64,000 nucleotides of DNA from Lysobacterales bacterium (GCA_002632325.1 NSJK01000002.1:217576-281575), one strand, 5' to 3'; positions 10,178-18,976 are shown, numbered from the stretch's first letter. Numbers and translations: made by a program. The notes: generated from the letters alone by a model not told the origin.

Positions 10178-10726
10178 TCATGCCGCCGCCTGCTGAAATT
10201 GGGCGCTTCGCACCAGCGCCGCCATGCTGAACAAACCCCATTGGACATCACCCAATTGCACGCTTTCGCCAACATACGGCGCGTAGCGGTCATCACTTTC
10301 GCCGCTGGCCTCGACCAGCTGGTTTTCACCGAAACTGCGCTGGCCGAGCACCTCGTCGACGAGCAGGCCGATGCTGCCGCCAACCTGACGCACGATCAGG
10401 ATGCGCGTGCTGTCGCTGGACGGGCTGCGGCCACCGAGGATGAAATCGCGCAGATCGACGACCGGTACCAGATTGCCGCGCACATTGGCGATGCCGAGCA
10501 GCCAGGACTTGGCACCCGGCACGCCCGTCAGCGGCGTCAGAGTGAGAATTTCGTTGACTTCGCCGATCGGGCTGACGAAGTGGCGATCGCCGATTCGATA
10601 ACCGATGCCACGCCACAGGCCCGCCGCCTCGACTTGCTCGGGCGCGCCGGCCACATGGGCAAGGCTGCGCGCCTCGTAGGCAGCGAGGATTTCATAAGGT
10701 GTCGCAAAGACATCAGGCCGGCTCAT
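10178..10726 (-). CDS. pilI: PilI, CheW-like adaptor
   Basis: CheW-domain scaffold that couples PilJ to ChpA at the cell pole. The 182-residue product has the CheW core: GYRIGDRHFVSPIGEVNEI, then WLLGIANVRGNLVPVVDL, then GLLVDEVLGQ. The open frame extends 13 codons further upstream, but the ATG at 10726 is preferred because GGGG sits six bases before it and the product then begins like other PilI proteins. Its start overlaps a possible small ORF (10713-10826) by 14 bp. Confidence 0.92.
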   Translation of the reverse strand: MSRPDVFATPYEILAAYEARSLAHVAGAPEQVEAAGLWRGIGYRIGDRHFVSPIGEVNEILTLTPLTGVPGAKSWLLGIANVRGNLVPVVDLRDFILGGRSPSSDSTRILIVRQVGGSIGLLVDEVLGQRSFGENQLVEASGESDDRYAPYVGESVQLGDVQWGLFSMAALVRSAQFQQAAA

Positions 10727-10826
10727 GGTGACCCCGCGCCTTGCTGCGCGCAGACACTGCGGCACGCGCGCTTCGCTGCGCGATCACCGCATCTTCACCC
10801 GCTTCCCGTTTCCACATGTTCGCCAC
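10713..10826 (-). CDS. Possible 37-residue small protein between pilG and pilI
   Basis: A GTG-initiated frame of 37 codons sits in the 133-bp pilG-pilI gap and ends inside the first codons of pilI, an arrangement typical of translational coupling. Upstream is AAAGGGGGGAGACAG, one of the strongest Shine-Dalgarno-like stretches in the window, and it resembles the one before pilG. The product would begin VANMWKREAGEDA and is Arg/Ala/Ser-rich; I recognise no domain and it does not resemble PilH. It could instead be only a leader whose translation helps pilI. Seen: the frame and binding site. Not shown: that it is translated. Confidence 0.3.
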   Translation of the reverse strand: MANMWKREAGEDAVIAQRSARAAVSARSKARGHHEPA

Positions 10827-10859
10827 CTGTCTCCCCCCTTTGTTCGACTGGCAACTCGA

Positions 10860-11258
10860 TCAGGCACGCTCGACGTAGCGCCGGATCGCGCCGAGCAGTT
10901 CCTCTCTCGTGAATGGCTTGGTCAGATACTGTTCCGAACCGACGATGCGCCCGCGTGCCTTGTCGAAGAGTCCGTCCTTCGAAGACAGCATGATCACCGG
11001 CGTGTTCTTGAACATCTGGTTGTTCTTGATCAGGGCGCAGGTCTGATAGCCATCCAGTCGCGGCATCATGATGTCGACAAAGATGATCTGCGGCTGCTGA
11101 TCGGAAATCTTGGCCAGCGCCTCGAACCCGTCGACGGCCGTGACGACGTCACAGCCCTCCTTGCGCAGCAAGGTTTCGGCCGTGCGGCGGATGGTCTTCG
11201 AATCGTCGATGACCATGACCTTGATGCCGGCCAGTCCCCCGTCTTTAGTGTCGTCCAC
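10860..11258 (-). CDS. pilG: PilG, single-domain response regulator
   Basis: CheY-like receiver phosphorylated by ChpA that promotes pilus extension. The 132-residue product follows PilG closely: KVMVIDDSKTIRRTAETLL (acidic DD pair), phospho-acceptor Asp in IIFVDIMMPRLDGYQT, then TPVIMLSSKDGLFDKA and the KPF lysine. The open frame reaches back to 11345, but the GTG at 11258 gives the family length (about 135) and follows AGGGGGG; an ATG at 11321 is the alternative. It is the first gene of the Pil-Chp operon. The second regulator, pilH, which usually follows, is absent here. Confidence 0.9.
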   Translation of the reverse strand: MDDTKDGGLAGIKVMVIDDSKTIRRTAETLLRKEGCDVVTAVDGFEALAKISDQQPQIIFVDIMMPRLDGYQTCALIKNNQMFKNTPVIMLSSKDGLFDKARGRIVGSEQYLTKPFTREELLGAIRRYVERA

Positions 11259-11396
11259 CTGCCCCCCTGTACGCCCGACGCTCGTCTGAATCGAATCGGG
11301 CGCGATGTTTGCGCGTCCCATTCGACATGCAATTGACATGCCCACACCGACGCGCCTTCAAATGGCGGCGTGCCGCTGCCCAATCTTGGTTGTGCC

Positions 11397-11426
11397 GTTA
11401 TCCACCATGCTCGGCGAAGCTGTCAA
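11397..11426 (-). promoter_or_regulatory. Predicted sigma-70 promoter of the pil-chp operon
   Basis: On the minus strand a perfect -35 TTGACA (11426-11421) is followed after 18 bases by GATAAC (11402-11397), or after 17 by GGATAA. It lies about 140 bp upstream of the pilG start in the 388-bp gap between pilG and the divergent gshB. No better promoter is visible for the cluster. This is a motif match only. Confidence 0.5.
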
Positions 11427-11430
11427 GTTA

Positions 11431-11457
11431 TTGCGCTAAGTGTCCGATATAGCGCAA
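11431..11457. promoter_or_regulatory. Inverted repeat TTGCGCTA-N11-TAGCGCAA upstream of the pil-chp promoter
   Basis: Two perfect 8-bp arms (11431-11438 and 11450-11457) are separated by 11 bases and sit four bases upstream of the predicted -35 of the pilG operon. Position and symmetry fit a dimeric regulator site. It is not followed by a T-run in either direction, so a terminator is unlikely. The protein that might bind is unknown. Confidence 0.35.
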
Positions 11458-11646
11458 TTTGAGTGCCAATGTCGGCCCCGCCATGCGCGCAGCCTAGTCT
11501 GCCCCGGCGGCCGCGATTGCGACACCGCTCGCGGTTTGCGCCCGGCCATCTGGCGCACGGACCGACGCATTGTGACGCAGCGCCGCACATCCACTGCACA
11601 GGTCATGCCGGCTATGCTTCGGCGGTATTCAGACCCGGATGGCCCG

Positions 11647-12600
11647 ATGACCCGCTCGCTTGCCGTACTGATGGATCCGATCGAGGCGATCCATCCCGCC
11701 AAGGACACCACCCTGGCGCTGCTGCTGGAAGCCCAGCGGCGCGGCTATGCCCTGTTGTATGCGACCCAGGACGCGCTGGCGATTCGCGACGGCGTGGCCT
11801 GGGGTCGACTGGCCGCACTCGAGGTGCGCGACGATGCGCACGACTGGTTCTCGCTGGCTCCCGCCCAATGGCGGCCGCTGGCCGGAATCGAGGTGTTCCT
11901 GGCCCGCAAGGATCCGCCGGTCGACGCCCAGTTCCTCTACGACACCATGGTGCTCGAACTGGCACAGGCAGCGGGCGTGCAGGTGGTGAACGACCCGCGT
12001 GGCCTGCGCGATGCCAATGAGAAACTGTTCGCGCTGCGCTTTCCCCAGTGCTGTGCGCCGACTCTGGTTGCGCGCGAAGCGGCTGAACTCAAGCGTTTCG
12101 TGGCCGAGCAGGGCGAAGTCGTGCTCAAGCCACTGGATGGCATGGGCGGGCGCAGCATCTTCCGCTCTCGCCACGGCGATCCCAATCTCAACGTGATTCT
12201 CGAAACCCTGACCAGCAATGGCCATGCCTTTGCGATCGCGCAGAAATTCATTCCCGAGATCAGCGCGGGCGACAAGCGCATCCTCATGATCGACGGCGAA
12301 CCTGTACCCTGGGCCTTGGCCCGCATCCCGCAGGGTGACGAATTCCGCGGCAATCTGGCTGCCGGCGGCAAGGGCGTGGGCGTGCCGCTGTCCGAGCGCG
12401 ATCGCTGGATCGCCGCTCAGGTCGGTCCGGAATTGGTTCGCCGCGGTCTGCGCTTCGTCGGGCTCGACGTGATCGGAGATTGGCTCACCGAGGTCAACGT
12501 CACCTCGCCGACCTGCGCCCGCGAACTGGATGCGCAATTCGGCATCAACATCGCCGGGCTGCTGTTCGATCGACTCGCGGCCGGAGCGACCCGGCGATGA
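11647..12600 (+). CDS. gshB: Glutathione synthetase
   Basis: ATP-grasp enzyme that joins gamma-glutamylcysteine and glycine to make glutathione in the cytosol. The 317-residue product begins RSLAVLMDPIEAIHPAKDTT, the typical GshB N-terminus, and has VVNDPRGLRDANEKLFALRF, the ATP-grasp stretch EVVLKPLDGMGGRSIF, and near the end FVGLDVIGDWLTEVNVTSPT. The open frame starts 69 codons upstream, but the ATG at 11647 gives the standard family length. Its stop overlaps the next gene by 4 bp (ATGA). The order gshB-tonB-yqgE-ruvX-pyrB beside pilG is common in Lysobacterales and pseudomonads. Confidence 0.95.
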   Translation: MTRSLAVLMDPIEAIHPAKDTTLALLLEAQRRGYALLYATQDALAIRDGVAWGRLAALEVRDDAHDWFSLAPAQWRPLAGIEVFLARKDPPVDAQFLYDTMVLELAQAAGVQVVNDPRGLRDANEKLFALRFPQCCAPTLVAREAAELKRFVAEQGEVVLKPLDGMGGRSIFRSRHGDPNLNVILETLTSNGHAFAIAQKFIPEISAGDKRILMIDGEPVPWALARIPQGDEFRGNLAAGGKGVGVPLSERDRWIAAQVGPELVRRGLRFVGLDVIGDWLTEVNVTSPTCARELDAQFGINIAGLLFDRLAAGATRR

Positions 12601-13457
12601 GGGATGCCACCACCGGCAGCGGCGACCGCCTTGGCGTCACCTTGCTGTTCTCGATCGTTGCGCATGCGGTGATTGCCCTCGGCATCGTGTTCGAGTTCGA
12701 GAAGGCGACGCCTTCCCTGCCCACGATCGACGTGATCCTCGTGCAGTCGGCCAATCGCGAAAAGCCGGAGCAGGCCGACTTCATCGCCCAGGCCAGCAAC
12801 AGCGGCGGCGGCGAATCCGACAAGACCCATCGGCCTGCCCAGCCCTTGTCGGGACCCCAGCCCAAGGCCACCCCGGGCATTGCGCCAGTGCCGCTCGAAG
12901 ATGGTTCGCCGCAGGCCTCGACGGCAACGCCGACGCGTCTGTTGACGCAGCGCAAGTCGAGCTATGGCGTGCCCGACCAGGAACAGGCACCGCAAGCCGA
13001 ATCGCAGCCCGACCGTCCGTTCGCCGAGACCGAGCAACGCAGGTTGGAAATGGCGCGGCTCGCGCAGGAAGTCCGGCGCGAATCCGAGCAATACGCCAAG
13101 CGTCCCAAGCGCAAGTACATCTCGGCCAACACCAAGGAATACGAATTCGCCGCCTACATGCGTGCCTGGGTCGCGCGCATCGAGCGCATCGGCAATCTCA
13201 ACTACCCCGACGAGGCGCGCCGGCGCCAACTGCACGGCCAGCTCGTGCTCACCGTCGGCATCCAGCGGGACGGCAGCATCAAGAGTATCGACATCATCCA
13301 ATCCAGCGGCCACAAGGTGCTCGATGACGCCGCCATTCGCATCACCCGGCTCGCCGAGCCGTTCCCGCCGTTGCCCGAGACCAAGGAAAAGGTCGATGAG
13401 CTCTACATTTCGCGCACCTGGCAATTCCTGCCCGGTGACATCCTGCGCAATCGCTGA
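12597..13457 (+). CDS. TonB-family energy transducer
   Basis: Inner-membrane-anchored periplasmic protein of the TonB family (286 residues). One N-terminal membrane helix (about 12-31) is followed by a long Pro/Gln/Ser-rich and then charged spacer. The C-terminal TonB fold (about 195-280) includes NYPDEARRRQLHGQLVLTV, DGSIKSIDIIQSSG and ALN-like DDAAIRITRL. It starts in a 4-bp overlap with gshB. This position after gshB is held by a TonB-like gene in many gammaproteobacteria, but the gene lacks exbB/exbD neighbours here, so its outer-membrane partner is unknown. Confidence 0.85.
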   Translation: MRDATTGSGDRLGVTLLFSIVAHAVIALGIVFEFEKATPSLPTIDVILVQSANREKPEQADFIAQASNSGGGESDKTHRPAQPLSGPQPKATPGIAPVPLEDGSPQASTATPTRLLTQRKSSYGVPDQEQAPQAESQPDRPFAETEQRRLEMARLAQEVRRESEQYAKRPKRKYISANTKEYEFAAYMRAWVARIERIGNLNYPDEARRRQLHGQLVLTVGIQRDGSIKSIDIIQSSGHKVLDDAAIRITRLAEPFPPLPETKEKVDELYISRTWQFLPGDILRNR

Positions 13458-13520
13458 ATACGGCGCGGCGATCGCGCGATCGACCCCGACCGCCGCCGCG
13501 GCCTGCCGTACAATCGCCCC

Positions 13521-14081
13521 ATGGCCGCCTCGCCCCTGACCAATCAATTTCTCATCGCCATGCCCGGCCTGCGCGATCCGACCTTCGCGCGCGGTGTCGC
13601 CCTCTTGTGCCAGCATGGCGAGGACGGCGCGATGGGGCTGATGATCAACCGCCTGTCCGAATATCGCCTGGGCGACGTGCTCGCGCAGATGAATCTGCAG
13701 TCCAACCTCAGCGAGGTCGTCGATGCGCCGGTGCTGATCGGGGGTCCGGTGCAGCCCGAGCGCGGTTTCGTGCTGCATACGGCGGGCGGTGCCTGGGAAT
13801 CCTCGTTCGCGATTTCCGAGCAGATCAGCGTCACCACCTCGCGCGACATCCTCATCGCGATCGCGGCCGGCAACGGTCCGCGCCATGCCTTGGTCGCGCT
13901 CGGCTATTCGGGCTGGAGCCCGGGACAGCTCGAACAGGAACTCGTCGACAATCACTGGTTGACCGCGCCCGCCGACGAAGGCTTGCTGTTCGAGACGCCG
14001 CTCGACGAACGCTGGCAGGCGGCTGCGCATCTGCTTGGCGTCAACCTGTCCCAGCTCGCCAGCCATGCCGGCCACGCCTGA
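13521..14081 (+). CDS. yqgE: YqgE/AlgH family protein (UPF0301)
   Basis: Small cytosolic protein (186 residues) of the UPF0301 family, whose biochemical role is unsettled; in Pseudomonas AlgH was linked to alginate regulation. The family signature is clear: LTNQFLIAMPGLRDPTFARG near the N-terminus, then CQHGEDGAMGLMINR, VLIGGPVQPERGFVLH, and GYSGWSPGQLEQEL. The start ATG directly precedes this conserved beginning. It overlaps ruvX by 17 bp. Confidence 0.93.
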   Translation: MAASPLTNQFLIAMPGLRDPTFARGVALLCQHGEDGAMGLMINRLSEYRLGDVLAQMNLQSNLSEVVDAPVLIGGPVQPERGFVLHTAGGAWESSFAISEQISVTTSRDILIAIAAGNGPRHALVALGYSGWSPGQLEQELVDNHWLTAPADEGLLFETPLDERWQAAAHLLGVNLSQLASHAGHA

Positions 14082-14490
14082 CGGTCCAGTCCTCGCCTTC
14101 GACGTGGGCACGCGTCGCATCGGCGTTGCGATTGGCCATCCACTGGGCGCTGGCGCACGCGCACTGCGCACTCTCGCCAGCGATGACTGGAGTGGGCTCG
14201 ATGCGCTCATCAGCGACTGGCAACCACAGCAATTCGTGGTCGGCCTGCCACTCACGCTCGACGGCGGCGAGCAGCCGATGAGCCGACGCGCGCGCGAGTT
14301 CGCGCGCGCGCTCGAGAAACGCTACGCACGCAACGTGCATCTGGCCGACGAGCGCGGCAGTTCGCAGGAAGCCGCGCGACGTTTTGCGCGCGAGCGTGCA
14401 AGTGGCGCGGCGCGGCGCAAGGATGCCGCCGAGCTCGACGCCGTAGCCGCCGCGGTGATTCTCGATCAATGGTTCGCCAGCGCCCAATGA
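14065..14490 (+). CDS. ruvX: RuvX/YqgF, putative pre-16S rRNA nuclease
   Basis: RNase H-fold nuclease implicated in 16S rRNA 5'-end maturation and described as a Holliday-junction resolvase homologue. The 141-residue protein shows FDVGTRRIGVAIGHPLGAG (first catalytic Asp), VVGLPLTLDG, and a late DAVAAAVIL (last catalytic Asp). The middle acidic motif reads ADERGSSQEA where most relatives have DERLTT, a small deviation at a catalytic loop. The start at 14065 lies inside the end of yqgE, an arrangement conserved across gammaproteobacteria. Confidence 0.92.
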   Translation: MPATPDGPVLAFDVGTRRIGVAIGHPLGAGARALRTLASDDWSGLDALISDWQPQQFVVGLPLTLDGGEQPMSRRAREFARALEKRYARNVHLADERGSSQEAARRFARERASGAARRKDAAELDAVAAAVILDQWFASAQ

Positions 14491-14506
14491 CATCGACAGG
14501 ACAGCC

Positions 14507-15454
14507 ATGACCGCCGCTCCCCAACTGGCCGCCGATGGCCGCCTGCGCCATCTGCTCACGCTCGATGGCCTGCCAAGTGCGCTGATCGAGAACCTGCTCG
14601 ACGACGCGGCCCGCCTGCGCGAGCAATGGCACACGCAGCGCGCCCTGCCGCAACATCTGGCCGGCCGCACCGTGGTCAATCTGTTCTTCGAGGCTTCCAC
14701 GCGCACACGCACGAGCTTCGATCTCGCCGCGCGCCGGCTCGGTGCCCTGGTGGTCAACTTCGACATCGCCAGCTCGTCGACGAGCAAGGGCGAAACCACC
14801 GAGGACACGCTGGCCACGCTCGAAGCCATGGACGCCGATGCCTTCGTCGTGCGTCACAAGGAAAACGGCACGCCAGCACAACTGGCCGCGCATGCGCGAC
14901 AGGCAGCGATCCTCAATGCCGGCGACGGCAACCGTGCGCATCCAACCCAGGGCCTGCTCGACCTGCTCACGATTCGCGACCGCAAGGGCCGCGTCGATGG
15001 ACTGAACGTGGTGATCTGCGGCGACATTCGCCATTCGCGCGTGGCGCGTTCGGACGTGCATGGCCTGCACGCGCTTGGCGCGGGCTCGGTTGCGCTGTGC
15101 GGCCCCGCTTCGATGCTGCCTGCACGCGAAGAGTTTCCGGGCTGCCGAATCAGCGATGACTTCGACGCCGCACTCACCGATGCCGATGTGGTGATCATGC
15201 TGCGCATCCAGCGCGAGCGCATCAGCGACCTGCCCGATCTCGATGTCGACAGCTATCACGCGCGCTACGGACTGAGCATGCAGCGACTTGCGCGTGCCCG
15301 CCGCGACGCACTGGTGATGCATCCGGGGCCGATCAATCGCGGTGTGGAAATTGCCTCGGCAGTCGCCGACGGTGCGCAATCGGCGATCCTCGATCAGGTC
15401 GCCAATGGCGTGTTCGTGCGCATGGCCGCGCTGACCCGCCTGCTTGCGCGCTGA
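14507..15454 (+). CDS. pyrB: Aspartate carbamoyltransferase catalytic subunit
   Basis: Catalyses carbamoyl phosphate plus aspartate to N-carbamoylaspartate, the committed step of pyrimidine synthesis. Motifs are FFEASTRTRTSF (carbamoyl phosphate site STRTR), SSTSKGETTEDTL, HPTQGLLDLLTI and HPGPINRGVEI; the length of 315 is normal. It follows ruvX by 16 bp and ends the operon. No pyrI regulatory gene follows. In many organisms with this layout an inactive PyrC-like partner is next door, but none is visible here. Confidence 0.95.
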   Translation: MTAAPQLAADGRLRHLLTLDGLPSALIENLLDDAARLREQWHTQRALPQHLAGRTVVNLFFEASTRTRTSFDLAARRLGALVVNFDIASSSTSKGETTEDTLATLEAMDADAFVVRHKENGTPAQLAAHARQAAILNAGDGNRAHPTQGLLDLLTIRDRKGRVDGLNVVICGDIRHSRVARSDVHGLHALGAGSVALCGPASMLPAREEFPGCRISDDFDAALTDADVVIMLRIQRERISDLPDLDVDSYHARYGLSMQRLARARRDALVMHPGPINRGVEIASAVADGAQSAILDQVANGVFVRMAALTRLLAR

Positions 15455-15481
15455 ATTCGCCTCATCCGTCAGCCATTTCAC

Positions 15482-15498
15482 CGGCAGAAGCCGTTTTT
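15482..15498 (+). terminator. Weak rho-independent terminator candidate after pyrB
   Basis: A short stem CGGC-AGAA-GCCG is followed directly by five T residues, 28 bp after the pyrB stop. A stem of only four G-C pairs makes it weak. Confidence 0.35.
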
Positions 15499-15554
15499 AT
15501 CGGCGCGTCGTGCATGCCGCTAGAATGCACGTCCCCTTGAACGAGGAAATCCCC

Positions 15555-17273
15555 ATGTTGCGCAAAAGGATGCTGGGCTGCCTGCTGCTTGCCGGTTCTC
15601 TCGCGATCGTCGCCTGTGGCAAGAAGGAAACACCTGCGGAGCTGGCTGCGGCGAACGATACCTCGCCGCTGAGCTTCGTGCCGGCCGACACGCCCTACGT
15701 GCTCGCCAACCCGGAGCCGATGCCCGAAGCGACGATCAACCGCTGGCGCGAACAGGCCCAGCAAGTGTGGCCGCTGCTGATCCCGATGCTCGACGATGCC
15801 GCCGGCAAGCTCGGCGAGAAGGAGCCCAAGTTCAAGTTGCTGTTCAAGGCGCTGATCGAAGAATTCCGCACGCGCAGTACGCCCGAGCAATGGCAGGAAA
15901 TCGGTCTCGGGCCCAAGGTGCGTTCGGCAATCTATGGCGTCGGCGTGCTGCCGGTGCTGCGTGTTGAACTCACCAATGTCGAGGGCTTCAAGGCCGCAAT
16001 CGCGCGCGTCGAAAAAGCTGCCGGAATGAGTCTGGGCACGGCCCGCGTGGGCGAACAGGACGTGCGCACCTTCGAGGTCGAGGACGGGTTGGGTCTGATT
16101 GCATTCGAAGGCAGCCATCTGGTCGTCACCGTCGTACCCAAGGCCGCCGATGAAGCATTGAAGCGTCGCATGTTGGGTCTCGACCGTCCCGCACAATCGA
16201 TCGCTGCGAGCGGTGCGTTCGCCGCATTCGACAAGTCGCAAGGTTTTCTGCCCTACGGCAGCGGCTGGCTCGATTCGCGTCGGCTGGTCGCTCTGATCGG
16301 CACGCCGCAATCCGGCGTTCCCGGCGAAGCGCTCGATCCGATCTGCCGCGCAGAATACGATGCGATGGCCGCGAAGATGCCGCGCCTGTCCTTCGGCTAC
16401 ACCAAGCTCGATGCCAATGCGATGGACGTGCGCATGCGCCTCGAACTCGAGCCCGCGCTGGCCAAGTCGCTGGTCGATCTGGGCAGCACCGTGCCAGGCA
16501 GTGCGCGCAGCGATGCGCTCTTCGACTTCGGCTTCGGCGTGCCGGTGCTCAAGGCGCGCGACTTCCTCGTTGCACAGGCCGATCTCGTCGCCAAGGCGCC
16601 GTACCAGTGCAAGGATCTCGCCTCGCTCAATGCCGAATTCGCCAAGCTCAAGAGCGGCATCGACAAGACCATGCCGCCACCGCTGGCCGATCTCATCGGC
16701 GTGCACATGACGATCGACGAGCTCGTGCTGCCGGCCGATGCGCCGCCGATCCCCAGCGATTTTGCCGGCAGCCTCCTGGTCGGCAGCAATAATCCAATGT
16801 TCCTCGTCGGCCTCGCGCAGATGAGCATGCCGCCGCTGCAGAAACTGCATCTCAATCCCGACGGCAAACCGGTCGCGCTGCCCGCCGAGGTGATGGGCGC
16901 CGTCGGCGCGAAGTACGAGGCACAGGTGGCGATGGGGCCGAAGGTGCTCGGCCTTGCCGTCGGCAAGACGGCAATTGCGAATCTGTCGGCGGCAGTGATG
17001 CAGACACCGACTGCGGATGGCACGATCTTCAGTTTCGATGCCAGCGGCCGTATCTACCAATTGATGGGCGACCTGTTCAGCAATCCGACCATCACTGCAT
17101 CGATGCCGGCCGAACAGCAGGCCACGATGGAGGCGCAGCGCAAGCTGTATGCGCTGTATGCACAGTGGTTCAAGCACATCCACATGCGCATGGCCTTCAC
17201 TTCCGCCGGGATCGACTTCGTCGAAACGGTCGAAATGAATCCCGCGACACCTGCGGCGCAGATCGCGCAGTGA
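15555..17273 (+). CDS. Predicted lipoprotein of unknown function (572 residues)
   Basis: A type II signal sequence is plain: MLRKRMLGCLLLAGS, then the lipobox LAIVAC, followed by GKKE, so the mature protein is probably lipid-anchored, with no Asp at +2 to retain it in the inner membrane. The ATG at 15555 is preceded by GAGGAAAT, which decides the start. The rest is a soluble alpha/beta protein with SFVPADTPYVLANPEP near the N-terminus and no catalytic motif I recognise. It is a single-gene unit between pyrB and a convergent methyltransferase, with a possible -10 TAGAAT at 15521. I cannot assign a function. Confidence 0.85.
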   Translation: MLRKRMLGCLLLAGSLAIVACGKKETPAELAAANDTSPLSFVPADTPYVLANPEPMPEATINRWREQAQQVWPLLIPMLDDAAGKLGEKEPKFKLLFKALIEEFRTRSTPEQWQEIGLGPKVRSAIYGVGVLPVLRVELTNVEGFKAAIARVEKAAGMSLGTARVGEQDVRTFEVEDGLGLIAFEGSHLVVTVVPKAADEALKRRMLGLDRPAQSIAASGAFAAFDKSQGFLPYGSGWLDSRRLVALIGTPQSGVPGEALDPICRAEYDAMAAKMPRLSFGYTKLDANAMDVRMRLELEPALAKSLVDLGSTVPGSARSDALFDFGFGVPVLKARDFLVAQADLVAKAPYQCKDLASLNAEFAKLKSGIDKTMPPPLADLIGVHMTIDELVLPADAPPIPSDFAGSLLVGSNNPMFLVGLAQMSMPPLQKLHLNPDGKPVALPAEVMGAVGAKYEAQVAMGPKVLGLAVGKTAIANLSAAVMQTPTADGTIFSFDASGRIYQLMGDLFSNPTITASMPAEQQATMEAQRKLYALYAQWFKHIHMRMAFTSAGIDFVETVEMNPATPAAQIAQ

Positions 17274-17289
17274 GACGAGTTGCGTCAAT

Positions 17290-17318
17290 GGCAAGTCCGG
17301 GCCAGCCCCGGACTTGCC
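17290..17318. terminator. Hairpin between convergent genes
   Basis: A perfect 12-bp stem GGCAAGTCCGGG / CCCGGACTTGCC with a 5-base loop lies 16 bp after the lipoprotein stop and 17 bp before the stop of the opposing methyltransferase. No T-run follows on either strand. It probably acts as a bidirectional terminator or an mRNA-stabilising hairpin. Confidence 0.55.
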
Positions 17319-17335
17319 GGTGAACCCTTCGCCAC

Positions 17336-18955
17336 TCAGACAGGTAACAGCACCAGATCCAGATGCAGGGCGCCGCCCATGCCGGCAGCGGCATTGGCTG
17401 CCTGCCAAGCCTGCATCACCTGCTCCGTGTCCGTGCAGCGCTCGCGTCGGCCATCGCGATGCAGGATCGTGATCGATGGATACCACTGCAACAGCCAACG
17501 CAGACAGTCTGCCGGGTCAGTGCCGGTCGCCGCTGCAATGGCGTGCGGATGGAATTCGCTGATCAGAATCGGGCGATGCCGTGACAGATGCCGGGCCAGG
17601 CCCTGCAGCGCGCGCGGTTCCATGCCGGCGACGTCGATCTTGACCAGATCCAGACGCGGCAGGCTCAGAACCTCATCGAGCACGACCGTGGGCACTTCGA
17701 GCGTTTCACCGCCATCCGCACTCAGGCGCTCACCGGCCGCGGCAGGAGTCGCCGCATTCGAGGTCGAAGGGTGACTACGCAAAGCCACGGTCCCGGCGCG
17801 ATCACTCGCCGCCGCCGGAATCACTTCGACATTTTCCAAGGCATTGGCTTGTGCCGAACGCGCCAGCAGCACGCGATTCTTCGCCAGCGGTTCGACTGCG
17901 ATCACCTTGCCGCTTGAGCCCACCCGCCGCGCCGCAGGCAAGGCCAGCGCACCGATGTTGGCGCCGATATCGAGTACAACATCGCCCTCGCGGAGATGTT
18001 CGAGCATCCACGCCGTCACCTGAGGATCGTGCCGGCCACCCGCGATCAGCGCTGCGCCGACGTGGACATCGGCCGGATCGACGAACATCACCAGATCATC
18101 CAGCGCGACTTGCCTCGGCGTCGGCGCATCGTGGGTGACCAGCCAGCGACGGCTGTGCCAACCCGGCCCCGCCGAGCCTTCATCGACGGCATCGAGCAGA
18201 CGGCGACCCGGATGCGCTGCGAGTCGATCGAGCAGGTCGGTCTGCGCCATTGCATGCATCTCGAACACGTCGCGGCGGCGCCAGGCAATGCGGCGCAGCG
18301 GATTGAGCCAGCGATTGGATGCGGCACCGAACAAGCGACCACGCAGGCTGTCATCGGTGTCTGCGACGAACTGGAACATTGCCATGCCACCGGGGGCGAG
18401 CACGCGGAAGAACTCGTCGACATAGCCGAGCGCAAGATGCGCAGGTATGTGCTGGAGCGTGATGTGCGAGCAGATGAAGTCGATGCTCGCGTCGGCAATT
18501 CCGGCCAACCGAGTCGATGGATTGACGCGGAAATCGATGTTGTCGAGATCGGCATTCAGGCGTCGCGCCGCGGCGACCATGCTCGCCGACACGTCGATGC
18601 CGATCACCTTGTCGAAGTGCAACGCCAGCGCGCGCGTCAGGCGTCCCGCGCCGCAACCGAAATCCAGCGCCAGCGCACGCGCCTGTGGCAGACCTCGCGC
18701 GGCTGCCGCGGCAAGCTGGGTTTCGATTTCCAATTGACCGGTGGCGAAGAACTCATCGACTTGCCAACGCCCGCCGCGTTTGCGCGGATCGGAAAGCACG
18801 GCCCACAGGGGATCATCGTCGCCGAGTCGTTCCCACACTCGTCGCAGGTGTTCGAGTCCTTGATCGGCCGGCGTGCGCACGTTGGCACCGCCAGCCCGCG
18901 CGTTCTCTGCATTGCGCAATTGTCCTGGCTCCCTGCCCTGCCGATTCCCGCTCAC
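17336..18955 (-). CDS. Two-domain SAM methyltransferase: class I N-terminal, FkbM C-terminal
   Basis: The 539-residue protein carries two complete S-adenosylmethionine-binding domains. The first has motif I ALDFGCGAGRL (about 96-106), IGIDVSASM, and FFRVLAPGGMAMFQF. The second has VVLDIGANIGALALP (about 326-340), VIAVEPLAKNR and a late LVKIDVAGMEPRALQGL, the FkbM pattern. FkbM enzymes usually O-methylate sugars or polyketides. It begins with a GTG 21 bp after pilU on the same strand, so it may be cotranscribed with pilU. The start is uncertain. Pilin or surface glycan modification is possible but unproven. Confidence 0.82.
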   Translation of the reverse strand: MSGNRQGREPGQLRNAENARAGGANVRTPADQGLEHLRRVWERLGDDDPLWAVLSDPRKRGGRWQVDEFFATGQLEIETQLAAAAARGLPQARALALDFGCGAGRLTRALALHFDKVIGIDVSASMVAAARRLNADLDNIDFRVNPSTRLAGIADASIDFICSHITLQHIPAHLALGYVDEFFRVLAPGGMAMFQFVADTDDSLRGRLFGAASNRWLNPLRRIAWRRRDVFEMHAMAQTDLLDRLAAHPGRRLLDAVDEGSAGPGWHSRRWLVTHDAPTPRQVALDDLVMFVDPADVHVGAALIAGGRHDPQVTAWMLEHLREGDVVLDIGANIGALALPAARRVGSSGKVIAVEPLAKNRVLLARSAQANALENVEVIPAAASDRAGTVALRSHPSTSNAATPAAAGERLSADGGETLEVPTVVLDEVLSLPRLDLVKIDVAGMEPRALQGLARHLSRHRPILISEFHPHAIAAATGTDPADCLRWLLQWYPSITILHRDGRRERCTDTEQVMQAWQAANAAAGMGGALHLDLVLLPV

Positions 18956-18976
18956 CGATGCGCGTTTCCCGCTGGC

